Source: Pseudomonas sp. SG20056 (GTDB taxonomy: Bacteria > Pseudomonadota > Gammaproteobacteria > Pseudomonadales > Pseudomonadaceae). Taken from it: a stretch of 64,000 nt of DNA. Within the stretch, counting starts at the first letter, position 1; every line of letters starts with the position of its first letter. Where the stretch lies: positions 2,976,001-3,040,000 of the forward strand of contig NZ_CP134499.1 in assembly GCF_031764535.1 (NCBI RefSeq), in the 5' to 3' direction. This document shows, one piece after another, positions 18,580-28,061 of the stretch. A program made the translations under genes and the position numbers. A model generated the notes under the pieces. It had not been told where the DNA came from. It did no database searches and saw nothing but the letters and a program-made list of their open reading frames with translations.

Positions 18580-20121
18580 ATGCCTACTCGTCCCGCCAGC
18601 AACACTCCACTCGCTGAAGTCTATGACCTTGCCGTGATCGGCGGCGGTATCAATGGTGTCGGGATTGCCGCCGACGCTGCTGGGCGCGGTTTGTCCGTGT
18701 TCCTTTGCGAAAAAGACGACCTGGCGCAACACACCTCGTCGGCCAGCAGCAAACTGATCCATGGCGGCCTGCGCTACCTGGAGCACTACGAATTCCGCCT
18801 TGTGCGCGAAGCACTGGCCGAGCGCGAGGTGTTGCTGAGCAAAGCCCCGCATATCGTCAAACCCATGCGCTTTATCCTGCCGCACCGCCCGCACTTGCGG
18901 CCGGCCTGGATGATCCGTGCCGGGCTGTTTCTCTACGATCACCTGGGCAAGCGCGAGAAGCTGGCCGGCTCACGCGGTCTGCGTTTCGGCGCCGGTAGCC
19001 CATTACAAGCCGAGATCACCCGCGGTTTCGAATACTCCGATTGCTGGGTCGATGACGCCCGCCTAGTGGTACTTAATGCCATGGCCGCCCGCGAAAAAGG
19101 CGCACACGTGCACAGCCGCACCCGCTGCGTCAGCGCACGGCGCAGCAAGGGCCTGTGGCATATCCATCTGGAGCGCAGCGACGGTAGCCTGTTCTCGATT
19201 CGCTCTCGCGCTCTGGTCAATGCTGCCGGCCCTTGGGTCGCGCGGTTTATCCGCGAGGATCTGAAACAGGAATCGCCTTACGGTATCCGCCTGATTCAAG
19301 GCAGCCATATCGTGGTGCCGCAGTTGTTCGAAGGCGAACAGGCCTACATCCTGCAAAACGAGGACCGCCGCATCGTCTTTGCCATCCCCTATCAGGAACG
19401 CTTCACCCTGATCGGCACCACAGACCGTGAATACCAGGGCGATCCAGCCAAGGTGGCGATCAGCGAGGAAGAAACCGACTACCTGCTGAATGTGGTAAAC
19501 GCCCACTTCAAAAAGCAGCTGCAGCGCAGCGACATCCTGCACACCTATGCCGGCGTGCGGCCGCTGTGTGATGACGAATCGGACGACCCATCGGCAGTCA
19601 CCCGCGACTACACCCTGTCGCTTTCCGCTCATCCCGGCGAAGCGCCATTGCTATCGGTGTTTGGCGGCAAGCTCACCACCTACCGCAAGCTCGCCGAATC
19701 GGCGCTGGCGCAAATGGCACCGTTCTTCCCCAAGATGGGCCCAAGTTGGACCGCCAGCAGCCTGCTGCCCGGCGCCGAACAACTGGACAGTCAGAGCGCG
19801 CTGGTGGAAGCCCTGTGCGCGCGCTTCGGCTGGCTGCCCACCTCACTGGCGCGGCGCTGGGCCAGCAGCTACGGCAGCCGTAGCTGGGTGATGCTCAAAA
19901 GCGTGAGCAACCTCAGCGACCTGGGCGAACACCTGGGCGGTGGCCTGTACACCCGTGAAGTCGACTACCTGTGCCAGGAAGAGTGGGCCATGCAAGCGGA
20001 TGACATTCTCTGGCGCCGCAGCAAGCTCGGCCTGTTCACCACTCCGGCGCAGCAAGCCAAACTCGATAGCTACCTGCGCATCGAATCACCGCGCAGCCCG
20101 GAAGATGCGCACGCCGCCTGA
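18580..20121 (+). CDS. glpD: Aerobic glycerol-3-phosphate dehydrogenase GlpD
   Basis: A 513-residue membrane-associated flavoenzyme that oxidises glycerol-3-phosphate to DHAP and passes electrons to quinone. The FAD-binding motif is AVIGGGINGVGIAADAAGRG near residues 18-38. The SSASSKLIHGGLRYLE segment and the C-terminal helical domain follow. It works with GlpK; the putative GlpR site lies just upstream. Confidence 0.96.
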   Translation: MPTRPASNTPLAEVYDLAVIGGGINGVGIAADAAGRGLSVFLCEKDDLAQHTSSASSKLIHGGLRYLEHYEFRLVREALAEREVLLSKAPHIVKPMRFILPHRPHLRPAWMIRAGLFLYDHLGKREKLAGSRGLRFGAGSPLQAEITRGFEYSDCWVDDARLVVLNAMAAREKGAHVHSRTRCVSARRSKGLWHIHLERSDGSLFSIRSRALVNAAGPWVARFIREDLKQESPYGIRLIQGSHIVVPQLFEGEQAYILQNEDRRIVFAIPYQERFTLIGTTDREYQGDPAKVAISEEETDYLLNVVNAHFKKQLQRSDILHTYAGVRPLCDDESDDPSAVTRDYTLSLSAHPGEAPLLSVFGGKLTTYRKLAESALAQMAPFFPKMGPSWTASSLLPGAEQLDSQSALVEALCARFGWLPTSLARRWASSYGSRSWVMLKSVSNLSDLGEHLGGGLYTREVDYLCQEEWAMQADDILWRRSKLGLFTTPAQQAKLDSYLRIESPRSPEDAHAA

Positions 20122-20149
20122 GCACATGCGCCGATAGATCTGAGGCCAT

Positions 20150-20173
20150 AAAAAAGGGCGACCGAAGTCGCCC
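20150..20173 (-). terminator. Terminator after ccoM
   Basis: Minus-strand stem GGGCGAC/GTCGCCC closed by a TTCG tetraloop and followed by T6. The run of T on the minus side assigns it to ccoM rather than to glpD. Confidence 0.8.
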
Positions 20174-20203
20174 AAATTGCCTTGCGTGCCCCTTACAGCA
20201 GAA

Positions 20204-20320
20204 TCAGCCCTGCTTGCGCTTGTGCGAATCCTGCCAGATGAAATAACCGACACCGGCGAAGAAGGCGACCATCAGACCGACGGTGCCGATACCGGCGAGA
20301 ACTACGACATCGATAAACAT
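20204..20320 (-). CDS. ccoM: cbb3-type cytochrome c oxidase small subunit CcoM
   Basis: A 38-residue single-helix membrane protein starting MFIDVVVLAGIGTVGLM and ending in the basic tail HKRKQG. AGGAGG lies 5 bases upstream of the start. It matches what I recall of CcoM, the small accessory subunit found in Pseudomonas cbb3 oxidase, in length, single helix and the FFAGVGYFIW segment. It stands alone, far from any ccoNOQP genes in this window, and is preceded by two ANR boxes, as expected for a low-oxygen oxidase part. Confidence 0.85.
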   Translation of the reverse strand: MFIDVVVLAGIGTVGLMVAFFAGVGYFIWQDSHKRKQG

Positions 20321-20386
20321 GGTTGCCTCCTGCTGTGAAGCCTGTGTGGGTATGGCTTCAAATTAACAGGGGCTGCAGGGGCGCTA

Positions 20387-20400
20387 TTGATCCAGATCAA
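20387..20400. promoter_or_regulatory. ANR/FNR box, perfect
   Basis: TTGATCCAGATCAA matches the TTGAT-N4-ATCAA consensus exactly. Its centre is about 73 bp before the ccoM ATG. A minus-strand TTAATT at 20361-20366 could be the -10, which would put the box near -41.5, the class II position. Confidence 0.85.
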
Positions 20401-20437
20401 CAAGCGGCGGGCGCTGGCAGGATGAGGCTTTGATTAG

Positions 20438-20451
20438 CTGATCCAGATCAA
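20438..20451. promoter_or_regulatory. Second ANR/FNR box
   Basis: CTGATCCAGATCAA has one mismatch from the consensus, shares the CCAG spacer, and is centred 51 bp upstream of the first box. Confidence 0.7.
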
Positions 20452-20476
20452 TAAATCAGCCTGTGAAGGAGCCGCC

Positions 20477-20638
20477 TCAAGACTTTTTCGGTTTGCCCTT
20501 GGGCTTTTTCTTGCCCTTGGGCAACGGCAGGGCCTGCTCAAACGCATCGCGCATTTCATTGAGTTTCTTGTCGCGCAGGTCATGGATGCGCTTGTCGCGC
20601 TCGGCGGCGAAATCAATCAGCTTGTCGTCTTTGCTCAT
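20477..20638 (-). CDS. Small conserved hypothetical protein, lysine-rich tail
   Basis: A 53-residue protein from ATG 20638, overlapping the stop of the AlkB-like gene by ATGA, so it is translationally coupled. It has a charged N-terminal helix (KLIDFAAERDKRIHDLRDKK) and a basic tail, KGKKKPKGKPKKS. I recall similar short proteins in other Pseudomonas beside an alkB homolog but know no function. The tail suggests nucleic-acid contact; that is inference. Confidence 0.7.
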   Translation of the reverse strand: MSKDDKLIDFAAERDKRIHDLRDKKLNEMRDAFEQALPLPKGKKKPKGKPKKS

Positions 20639-21237
20639 GGTCTCGACTTGATCAAACGAAAGGTCAGGTTCAGGCGTGGCGCGCAGGCGCTGCGCGTCTT
20701 CGCCACTTGATGCTGCCAATAATGCTGGGTTGGCCCGCGCATGACCAGCAGCGAACCATGCTGCAGCGGCAATGAGTGCTCGATGCGATTCTGCCCTTTT
20801 CGGCGCAGATCGAAGCGCCGCGTGCCGCCCAGGTTTAGCGAGGCGATCAGCGGATTAGTGCCCAGCTCGACCTCATCATCGCTGTGCCAGCCCATGGAGT
20901 CCTGACCATCGCGGTAATAGTTGAGCAACACGCCATTGAGTGACTGCCCCACCGCCTGCTCAACCTGCGCACGAATCTGCGCCAGCAGCGGCGTCCAGGG
21001 CAACGGCTGATGGGTCAACCCGGAATAGCGATAACTGGCCTCGTCATCACCGTACCAGGCCACCAATCGCGGCACCGGCAGTTGCCGCCCGTATATCTGC
21101 ACCTGCGGCTGCAGCCAGGGCGTCTGCACACTCAACTCGGCCAGCCAATGATCGGCGGTGGCTGCATCAAGCCAGCTCGCGTGCAACTGCAAGTCAGCAT
21201 CAGGCAACTGCAACGGGCTGTCGGCAAATAGATCCAC
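20635..21237 (-). CDS. alkB: AlkB-like Fe(II)/2-oxoglutarate-dependent dioxygenase
   Basis: A protein of about 200 residues of the AlkB nucleic-acid demethylase family. The iron ligands are the His and Asp of WHSDDE and the later His in YWQHQV; the 2-oxoglutarate Arg is in RLNLTFR. It looks like the ALKBH2/3 type (LLNYYRDGQDSMGWHSDDE). The start is uncertain: GTG 21237 is used on length grounds, with TTG 21267 and GTG 21300 possible. It is in a three-gene set with small proteins on both sides. Confidence 0.85.
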   Translation of the reverse strand: MDLFADSPLQLPDADLQLHASWLDAATADHWLAELSVQTPWLQPQVQIYGRQLPVPRLVAWYGDDEASYRYSGLTHQPLPWTPLLAQIRAQVEQAVGQSLNGVLLNYYRDGQDSMGWHSDDEVELGTNPLIASLNLGGTRRFDLRRKGQNRIEHSLPLQHGSLLVMRGPTQHYWQHQVAKTRSACAPRLNLTFRLIKSRP

Positions 21238-21278
21238 GGAACAAAACTCGAACAGGCGGAGCGCCAAGTGTGCCCCGC

Positions 21279-21578
21279 TCAGACTTCTACATCCACCCAC
21301 AAGCCCTGGCGTGGCAGCTCACTGACCACCGCCTCATCGGCCTCGGCCACTTCGCCCTCGGCCAGTTCTTCCGGGGTGTAGCCATGGCGGCGCTGGCGAC
21401 GGCGCTGCTCTTCACGCAAAAGCATTTCGGCTTCCTGCGGATGGCGTTTATCCAGGCTCACGCCACTTTCCTTGGCGCTTTCCGCAGAGGCTGTAACCGG
21501 CGGGATTTCCGGGCGCGGCTTGACCACGTCCTGCTGGACGGTAACCGGAACCAGACTGTGGGGGATCGGCGGCAGCAT
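21279..21578 (-). CDS. Conserved hypothetical protein of Pseudomonas
   Basis: A 99-residue protein with AGGAGGG before the ATG at 21578. It begins MLPPIPHSLVPVTVQQDVVK, has a charged middle rich in Arg/Glu (LLREEQRRRQRRHGYTPEE) and ends LPRQGLWVDVEV. It lacks membrane segments and recognised domains; much of it is probably disordered. It is upstream of the alkB-like gene and divergent from rapA. Confidence 0.7.
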   Translation of the reverse strand: MLPPIPHSLVPVTVQQDVVKPRPEIPPVTASAESAKESGVSLDKRHPQEAEMLLREEQRRRQRRHGYTPEELAEGEVAEADEAVVSELPRQGLWVDVEV

Positions 21579-21751
21579 CTATTAGCCCTCCTTTGGTCAG
21601 ACTGTCGGCCAGCCAAGCCGCGACTTGAGCCTTGCCTCGCTACACTTTTGATCAACCTAATCACACAAAGTGCCCGATGTGCAGCAATGCGCCTTTGGCC
21701 ACGGCCCGACGCTGCGTTAACATAGTCGGCTTTTTCACGCGGGAGACAAGC

Positions 21752-24595
21752 ATGGCGCAGTATGAACCGGGGCAACGCTGGATCAGTGACAGCGAAGCGG
21801 AGCTGGGGCTGGGAACCGTTCTGATGCAGGACGGCCGCATGCTTACCGTGCTCTACCCGGCCACTGGCGAAACCCGCCAGTACGCCCTGCGCAATGCGCC
21901 GTTGACCCGCGTACGCTTCTCGCCGGGCGATGAGATCACCCACTTCGAAGGCTGGAAACTGACCGTACAGGAAGTCGACGACATCGACGGCCTACTGGTC
22001 TATCACGGCCTCAATGCCCAGCATGAAAGCGTTACCCTGCCGGAAACCCAGCTGTCGAACTTTATCCAGTTCCGCCTGGCCAGTGATCGCCTGTTCGCCG
22101 GGCAGATCGACCCGCTGCCCTGGTTCGCCCTGCGCTACCACACCCTGGATTACACCAGCCGTCAGTTGCAATCCAGCCTCTGGGGCCTGGGCGGCGTGCG
22201 TGCGCAACCGATTGCGCACCAGCTGCACATCGCGCGCGAAGTCGCCGACCGTATCGCCCCGCGCGTATTGCTGGCCGACGAAGTGGGCCTGGGCAAAACC
22301 ATCGAAGCTGGCCTGGTGATCCACCGTCAACTGCTCTCAGGGCGCGCGAGCCGGGTGCTGATCCTCGTACCGGAAAACCTCCAGCACCAGTGGCTGGTGG
22401 AAATGCGCCGGCGCTTCAACCTGGATGTTGCCCTGTTCGATGAAGAGCGCTTTATCGAAAGCGATGCCCGCAACCCGTTTGAAGACTGTCAGCTGGCCTT
22501 GGTTGCGCTGGAATGGCTGTGCGAGGACGAAAAGGCCCAGGACGCGCTGTTTGCCGCCGGCTGGGACCTGATGGTGGTCGACGAAGCGCACCACCTGGTT
22601 TGGCATCCGGAACACGCTAGCCCCGAGTACGCCCTGGTCGAACAGCTGGCTCAGGTCATCCCGGGCGTGCTGCTGCTCACCGCGACCCCGGAACAGCTCG
22701 GCCAGGACAGCCACTTCGCCCGCCTGCGCCTGCTCGACCCGAACCGCTTCCATGATCTGGCCGCCTTCCGCGCCGAAAGTGAGCACTACAAGCCGATTGC
22801 CGAAGCCGTACAGGAACTGCTCGACCAGGGGCGCCTGTCGGATGCCGCGCACAAGACCATTCACGACTTCCTCGGCGCCGGCGGCGAAGAGCTGCTGGCC
22901 GCCGTCAATGCCGGTGACAGCGAAGCCTCGGCGCGCCTGGTGCGCGAGTTGCTGGATCGCCATGGCACCGGTCGCCTGTTGTTCCGTAACACCCGCGCCG
23001 CCGTGCAGGGTTTTCCGGACCGTGAAGTGCACCCCTACCCGCTGGCCAGCCCCGATGAATACATGGAGCTGCCGATTGGCGAACACGCTGACCTGTACCC
23101 AGAAGTCAGCTACCAGGCGCAGCCGGATGTCGATGAAGAGCAGCGCTGGTGGAAATTCGACCCGCGCGTCGAGTGGCTGATCGACACCCTGAAGATGCTC
23201 AAGAAATTCAAGGTGCTGGTGATCTGTGCCCATGCCGAGACCGCCATGGACCTGGAAGACGCCCTGCGCGTGCGCAAAGGCATCCCGGCTACGGTGTTCC
23301 ATGAAGGCATGAGCATCCTGGAACGCGACCGCGCAGCGGCCTATTTTGCCGACGAAGAGTTCGGTGCCCAGGTGCTGATCTGCTCGGAAATCGGCTCGGA
23401 AGGTCGCAACTTCCAGTTTGCCCACCACCTGGTGCTGTTCGACCTGCCAGCCCACCCCGACCTGCTTGAGCAGCGCATCGGCCGTCTCGACCGTATCGGT
23501 CAGAAGCACCGTATCCAGCTGCACGTGCCGTACCTGGAAAACAGCCCGCAAGAACGCCTGTTCCAGTGGTATCACCAGGCACTGAACGCCTTCCTTGCCA
23601 CCTGCCCAACCGGCAACGCACTGCAACACCAGTTCGGCAGCCGTTTGCTGCCGTTGCTGGAAAGCGGCGATGACGGTGAATGGCTGGCCCTGGTCGATGA
23701 AGCCAAAGCTGAGCGTATTCGCCTGGAAGGTGAGCTTCACGCCGGTCGCGACCGCCTGCTGGAGCTCAACTCTGGCGGTGCTGGCGAAGGCGAGGCATTG
23801 GTTGAAGCGATTCTCGAGCAGGACGACCAGTTCGCCCTGCCGATCTATATGGAACAACTGTTCGACGCCTTCGGCATCGACAGCGAAGACCATTCCGACA
23901 ACGCCCTGATCCTGCGCCCCAGCGAGAAAATGCTGGATGCCAGCTTCCCCCTCGGCGACGACGAAGGCGTGACCATCACCTACGACCGCGACCTGGCCCT
24001 GGCCCGTGAGGACATGCAGTTCCTCACCTGGGAACACCCCATGGTGCAAGGCGGCATGGACCTGGTGCGCTCCGGCTCGATGGGCAACACCGGTGTGGCG
24101 CTGATCAAGAACAAGGCACTGAAACCCGGCACCGTGCTGCTGGAACTGCTGTATGTCAGCGAAGTGGTGGCGCCTCGCACCCTGCAACTGGGCCGTTACC
24201 TGCCGCCGATCGCCCTGCGCTGCCTGCTCGATGCCAACGGCAATGACCTGGCCAGCAAGGTGTCCTTCGAGAAGCTCAATGAGCAGCTGGAGCCTGTGCC
24301 ACGCGCCAGCGCCAACAAGTTTGTTCAGGCCCAGCGCGACAGCCTCAACCCGCTGATCAACGCCGGCGAAAGCAAGGTGGCGCCACGCCATAGCGAGCGC
24401 GTCGACGAAGCCAAGCGCCGCCTGGCCGCCGAAACCGATGAAGAACTGGCCCGTCTGATCGCCCTGCAAGCGGTCAACCCGAGCGTGCGCGACAGCGAAC
24501 TCAACGCCCTGCGCCAACTGCGCGAGCAAGGCCTGGCCATGCTCGACAAGGCGGCGTTGCGACTTGAGGCTATTCGCGTACTGGTCGCGGGTTAA
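21752..24595 (+). CDS. rapA: RNA polymerase-associated ATPase RapA (HepA)
   Basis: A 947-residue Swi2/Snf2 ATPase that recycles stalled RNA polymerase. ATG 21752 gives [21 protein letters not shown], the usual RapA N-terminus, with GGGAG 7 bases upstream; the longer frame is rejected. Walker A lies in [13 protein letters not shown], the DEAH box in [10 protein letters not shown], and the second helicase lobe ends with [18 protein letters not shown]. Length and domains are those of the family. Confidence 0.96.
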   Translation: MAQYEPGQRWISDSEAELGLGTVLMQDGRMLTVLYPATGETRQYALRNAPLTRVRFSPGDEITHFEGWKLTVQEVDDIDGLLVYHGLNAQHESVTLPETQLSNFIQFRLASDRLFAGQIDPLPWFALRYHTLDYTSRQLQSSLWGLGGVRAQPIAHQLHIAREVADRIAPRVLLADEVGLGKTIEAGLVIHRQLLSGRASRVLILVPENLQHQWLVEMRRRFNLDVALFDEERFIESDARNPFEDCQLALVALEWLCEDEKAQDALFAAGWDLMVVDEAHHLVWHPEHASPEYALVEQLAQVIPGVLLLTATPEQLGQDSHFARLRLLDPNRFHDLAAFRAESEHYKPIAEAVQELLDQGRLSDAAHKTIHDFLGAGGEELLAAVNAGDSEASARLVRELLDRHGTGRLLFRNTRAAVQGFPDREVHPYPLASPDEYMELPIGEHADLYPEVSYQAQPDVDEEQRWWKFDPRVEWLIDTLKMLKKFKVLVICAHAETAMDLEDALRVRKGIPATVFHEGMSILERDRAAAYFADEEFGAQVLICSEIGSEGRNFQFAHHLVLFDLPAHPDLLEQRIGRLDRIGQKHRIQLHVPYLENSPQERLFQWYHQALNAFLATCPTGNALQHQFGSRLLPLLESGDDGEWLALVDEAKAERIRLEGELHAGRDRLLELNSGGAGEGEALVEAILEQDDQFALPIYMEQLFDAFGIDSEDHSDNALILRPSEKMLDASFPLGDDEGVTITYDRDLALAREDMQFLTWEHPMVQGGMDLVRSGSMGNTGVALIKNKALKPGTVLLELLYVSEVVAPRTLQLGRYLPPIALRCLLDANGNDLASKVSFEKLNEQLEPVPRASANKFVQAQRDSLNPLINAGESKVAPRHSERVDEAKRRLAAETDEELARLIALQAVNPSVRDSELNALRQLREQGLAMLDKAALRLEAIRVLVAG

Positions 24596-24612
24596 GCAGC
24601 ATTGGCTACTGA

Positions 24613-24739
24613 CCGTTGAAACGTAGGCGAGGCCGCCGAAACAAGGCGAAAACAGGCGAGGAAGCGGAGTTTACTGCTGTAAATGAGCATTCCGAGCCTG
24701 TTTTCAACGCAGTATCGGCAACGCAGGTAGTTTCAACGG
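24613..24739. repeat. Long imperfect inverted repeat downstream of rapA
   Basis: About 127 bp form one large imperfect palindrome centred at 24676. The outer arms are CCGTTGAAAC (24613-24622) and its complement GTTTCAACGG (24730-24739), and the centre is TTTAC-tgct-GTAAA. Matching AACAGGC/GCCTGTT blocks lie in between. I recall near-identical sequences between genes in other Pseudomonas, so it is probably a dispersed intergenic repeat. It may also act as a terminator. Confidence 0.6.
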
Positions 24740-24792
24740 GCTGCTAGAGTCAGAAGCATTACTTCTGTCATCACAGCCCACAGGAGCTTTCC

Positions 24793-26640
24793 GTGCCTGC
24801 ACGCGCCGCCTCGCGCCGGTTTCGCCACAGCCTCGGCGGGCTCTGCCTGCTGGCGCTGCTTCTACTTCCCCTGCTGCATCTGTGGCCCGCGCTCAGCGGG
24901 TTGAACAACGCCCACCTCGACTGGTTGATCCGCAAGCGCGCCGCCGAACAGACGCCTGACCCACGGCTGCTGCTGATTGATATAGATGATCTGAGCCTGC
25001 AAGTGCTGGCCGGTGAAGCCGGTAAATGGCCGTGGCCGCGCTCGCTGCATGGCGAACTGCTGGAATACCTGCTCAGCCAACAGCCCAAGGCCGTGGCCTT
25101 CGACATCCTGTTCAGCGAGCCCGACCAGTTCAACCCGGACGCCGACAGCTACTTTGCCGAGGTGCTGCAACGCAGTTCCAACACCTACCTCGCCGCCCTG
25201 GTGCAGCAAGCCGACGAAGGCAGCCAGCCACCACTGCTGCGCGACTATCCTGCAGCAACCTGGCAAGCGCCAGGGCAACGCGGCGCGGACGATCAACGCG
25301 GGCTCCTTCTGCTGCCCAACGCCTTCCCCAGCGAGCTGTGGCGCCTGGGCAGCATCAACTTTCGCCCGGATGCCGACGGCATCGGTCGGCGCTATGAACT
25401 GTACCGCAGCTTTGCCGACTGGCGCCTGCCCAGCATGCCTGCGCGTATCGTGCATGACCTGACTGGCAACTTGCCGCAGCAGCAGAATCTGCTGCTGGAC
25501 TGGCCCGGCACCAGCCGCTTGCCCTATCCACGCCTACCCTACGCGGCGGTACTGGCGGCGGCGCGCAATCAGGGCGAGCCGCTGGCAGCCGAGCTGTTCA
25601 AGGATCGCATCATCGTGATCGGCACCACCGCCGCCGGCCTGCACGACCTGCGCCCCACCCCGCTGGATACCCTCTATCCGGCGCCCTTTATCCTGATGAC
25701 AGCCATCGACAACCTGCTCAACAACAGCCAACTGCATGAGGCTGATAAATGGTTTGAGCTGCTCGGCCCGCTGCTGCTGTTACTTGGCCTGAGCCTTCTG
25801 CTGCTGCGCGAACAGCTGCCGGCGGCTTTTGCCCTGTGCCTAGGCGGCAGCCTGGCGCTGCTTGTCGGCAGTTACTGGCTGGCCTTGCAGGGCACGCTGC
25901 TTGGCGTGCTGCCGGGGCTGATCTGCCTGTGGCTGCTGCTGGCGGCGGCACTGGCACTGTTCTATCTACGCCGGCGCCAGCAATTGCAGGACACCATTCG
26001 CCTGTTCAGCCGTTTTATGGACCCGGTGGTGGTCAATCAACTGGTATCGCGCGACGACCCGGAAGCCCTGCTGGCAAGCAAGGAATGCCAGCTCACCGTG
26101 CTGTTTTCCGATATCCGCAGCTTTACTACCCTCTCTGAGCAACACACGCCAAGCGAAATCGTGCACCTGCTCGAAGGTTATTTCAGCAGCCAGGTGGAGG
26201 TGCTGTTCAAACACCAGGCGACCCTCGACAAGTTTATCGGCGACGCCATCATGGCCTTCTGGGGCGCGCCACTGGATAACCCACAACAGGCCGACCAAGC
26301 GATTCTGGCGGCCATGGAAATGCTCGATAACCTCGACGCCTTTCGCCGCGATTACAACTGCCCGGATTTCGACATCGGCATCGGCCTGCACACGGGACCA
26401 GCGGTCGTCGGCCTGGTCGGCGCAAAGCAGCGCTATGACTACACTGCAATAGGCGACACGGTGAACCTTGCCAGCCGCATCGAAGGGCTGACCAAGGGCC
26501 GCGCCCATCTGCTGATTTCTGCCGCCACCCGTGAGGCCTGCACGCTCGATCTGGACTTCGTGCCCCAGGGCGAACACCAGGTAAAAGGTCGCGCCGAAGC
26601 CGTAATGCTCTACGAACCGCGAAGGAGACATGATGAATAA
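24793..26640 (+). CDS. CHASE2-domain class III adenylate cyclase
   Basis: A 615-residue membrane protein with a GTG start and AGGAG upstream. An N-terminal membrane helix (16-32), a periplasmic CHASE2 sensor (about 45-310), three helices (about 322-392) and a C-terminal class III cyclase follow in order. Metal ligands are Asp440 (FSDIRSFT) and Asp484 (DKFIGDAIMAFWG). Lys480 and Thr551 (YDYTAIGDTVNLASR) are the adenine-specifying positions, and Asn558 and Arg562 stabilise the transition state. It should therefore make cAMP in response to an unknown outside signal. It overlaps the next gene. Confidence 0.9.
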   Translation: MPARAASRRFRHSLGGLCLLALLLLPLLHLWPALSGLNNAHLDWLIRKRAAEQTPDPRLLLIDIDDLSLQVLAGEAGKWPWPRSLHGELLEYLLSQQPKAVAFDILFSEPDQFNPDADSYFAEVLQRSSNTYLAALVQQADEGSQPPLLRDYPAATWQAPGQRGADDQRGLLLLPNAFPSELWRLGSINFRPDADGIGRRYELYRSFADWRLPSMPARIVHDLTGNLPQQQNLLLDWPGTSRLPYPRLPYAAVLAAARNQGEPLAAELFKDRIIVIGTTAAGLHDLRPTPLDTLYPAPFILMTAIDNLLNNSQLHEADKWFELLGPLLLLLGLSLLLLREQLPAAFALCLGGSLALLVGSYWLALQGTLLGVLPGLICLWLLLAAALALFYLRRRQQLQDTIRLFSRFMDPVVVNQLVSRDDPEALLASKECQLTVLFSDIRSFTTLSEQHTPSEIVHLLEGYFSSQVEVLFKHQATLDKFIGDAIMAFWGAPLDNPQQADQAILAAMEMLDNLDAFRRDYNCPDFDIGIGLHTGPAVVGLVGAKQRYDYTAIGDTVNLASRIEGLTKGRAHLLISAATREACTLDLDFVPQGEHQVKGRAEAVMLYEPRRRHDE

Positions 26641-27136
26641 AGGCCTCTGCAGTGCCCTTGCGGCGCTGATATTCAGCTTCTACTGCTTCTCGGCGCTGGC
26701 CGAAGTGCGCCAAGCCCATACCCTGCAAGACAGCGCCCTGCGCGCTGAGCCCAGTGCCTCGGCCGCCAGCGTCGGCCAGGTCGGCAAACAGGCGCAGGTG
26801 CTGGTACTGGAACGCCAGGGCGGCTGGTATCAGGTGGAAACCTCCGGCGGCCAGCGCGGCTGGCTGCCTCTGCTCAGCCTGCGCTTTGCCAAGGATGCCC
26901 AAGCCAGCCGCAGCAATGATCTGGGTAGCCTGCTCAAGCTCGGCAACCAGTCCTCTCCCGCCAGCGGCGTAGCCACCGGGATTCGCGGCATCAGCGATGA
27001 AGAACTGCGCAGCGGCAGTGCCAACACCTCGGCCAGCGTGCAGAGCCTGGATGCCTTCGCCGCCAGCCCGAGCGAGGCGCGCAGTTTCGCCCAGCAAGGC
27101 GGCCTGCGCAGCCAGAATCTGCCCTACGCCCGCTAA
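26633..27136 (+). CDS. Secreted SH3-like domain protein
   Basis: A protein of 167 residues with a signal peptide ending FSALA before EVRQAHTLQD. The second of two adjacent ATGs (26633) is preferred for its spacing from GGAG. A bacterial SH3-like domain covers about residues 30-85 (RAEPSASAASVGQVGKQAQV and WYQVETSGGQRGWLPL). The rest is Ser/Ala/Gly-rich and probably flexible. SH3b domains often bind cell-wall peptides. It overlaps the cyclase gene and is followed by the M48 gene after 20 bp, so the three are probably one operon. Confidence 0.8.
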   Translation: MNKGLCSALAALIFSFYCFSALAEVRQAHTLQDSALRAEPSASAASVGQVGKQAQVLVLERQGGWYQVETSGGQRGWLPLLSLRFAKDAQASRSNDLGSLLKLGNQSSPASGVATGIRGISDEELRSGSANTSASVQSLDAFAASPSEARSFAQQGGLRSQNLPYAR

Positions 27137-27156
27137 TACGCTGCGAGGAGAGCGAC

Positions 27157-28044
27157 ATGCAAACAACCACATTACTCAAGTGCGCCAGCCTGCTCGGCCT
27201 GGTTATCAGCCTCAGCGCCTGCCAGGGTTTGGAGGGCGTGCAGATTCAGGGCGTCGATCTGGGCAAATTGGCCAGCGCCGGTCAGCACCTGACCAACATG
27301 GGCCAGAAAAGCGTCGACGAGGAGCGGGTGATTGGGCAGAACACCGCTTCTATCCTGCTGAGCAAAGCGGCGGTACTCAACAACCCGCCGCTGCAGGCCT
27401 ACGTCAACCGCGTCGGCCTGTGGGTCGCCCAACACAGCGAGCGCCCCGACCTGCCCTGGCGTTTCGTCGTGCTCGATAGCCCGCAAGTGGCCGCCTATGC
27501 AGCCCCCGGCGGTTACGTGTTTATCACCAGCGGCATGCTGACGCGGATGAACAGCGAGGCCGAACTGGCGGGCGTATTAGCCCATGAAGTGGCCCATGTG
27601 GTGCAGCAACATCACCTCAAGGCCATTCAGCAACAGGCGCAAACCGGCCTGCTCACTGACCTCGCCACCCTCGCCGTGCAAGCCGGCGCTGCCGACAAGG
27701 GCGGCAGCCAGGCCGGTGAGCTGACCGACCGGTTTACCCGCAGTGTCAGCGACCTCTACAGCCGCGGCCTTGACCGTGGTGATGAATACGAAGCCGATGC
27801 CATGGGCGCGGTAATCGCCACACGCGCCGGATATGACGCCTACGGCCTGGCCGGCGTGCTACAGACCCTGGGTACCACCCGGCAGAACGACGCAGCACTC
27901 ACCAGCTTCCTCAAGGTGCACCCGGGTATCGACGACCGCCTGCAGCGCCTGCAGCCGGTCTATTTGTATATCGATAAGAACGCCAGCGGCCCAAGCCAAA
28001 GCCTGGATACCCGCTATCAGCAGGCGCTTAGAAGCAAACGTTAG
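27157..28044 (+). CDS. M48-family metalloprotease lipoprotein
   Basis: A 295-residue lipoprotein with lipobox LSAC (Cys22). The zinc motif HEVAH is at 143-147, and the third ligand is probably Glu212 in DEYEADAMG. The family resembles BepA/LoiP, periplasmic proteases that act in outer-membrane protein quality control, but this one lacks TPR repeats. It is co-transcribed with the CHASE2 cyclase and SH3 genes. Confidence 0.9.
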   Translation: MQTTTLLKCASLLGLVISLSACQGLEGVQIQGVDLGKLASAGQHLTNMGQKSVDEERVIGQNTASILLSKAAVLNNPPLQAYVNRVGLWVAQHSERPDLPWRFVVLDSPQVAAYAAPGGYVFITSGMLTRMNSEAELAGVLAHEVAHVVQQHHLKAIQQQAQTGLLTDLATLAVQAGAADKGGSQAGELTDRFTRSVSDLYSRGLDRGDEYEADAMGAVIATRAGYDAYGLAGVLQTLGTTRQNDAALTSFLKVHPGIDDRLQRLQPVYLYIDKNASGPSQSLDTRYQQALRSKR

Positions 28045-28061
28045 ATACGGGCAGCCCTACT

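Noticed and set aside
22337-24529. A 730-codon open frame antisense to rapA, and similar long antisense frames over the tubulin-like gene (32294-33814), braC (36747-38219) and braD-braE (38552-40279).
   Set aside because: They mirror the codon bias of the sense genes, have no ribosome binding site and show no recognisable domain. The sense genes are well supported.
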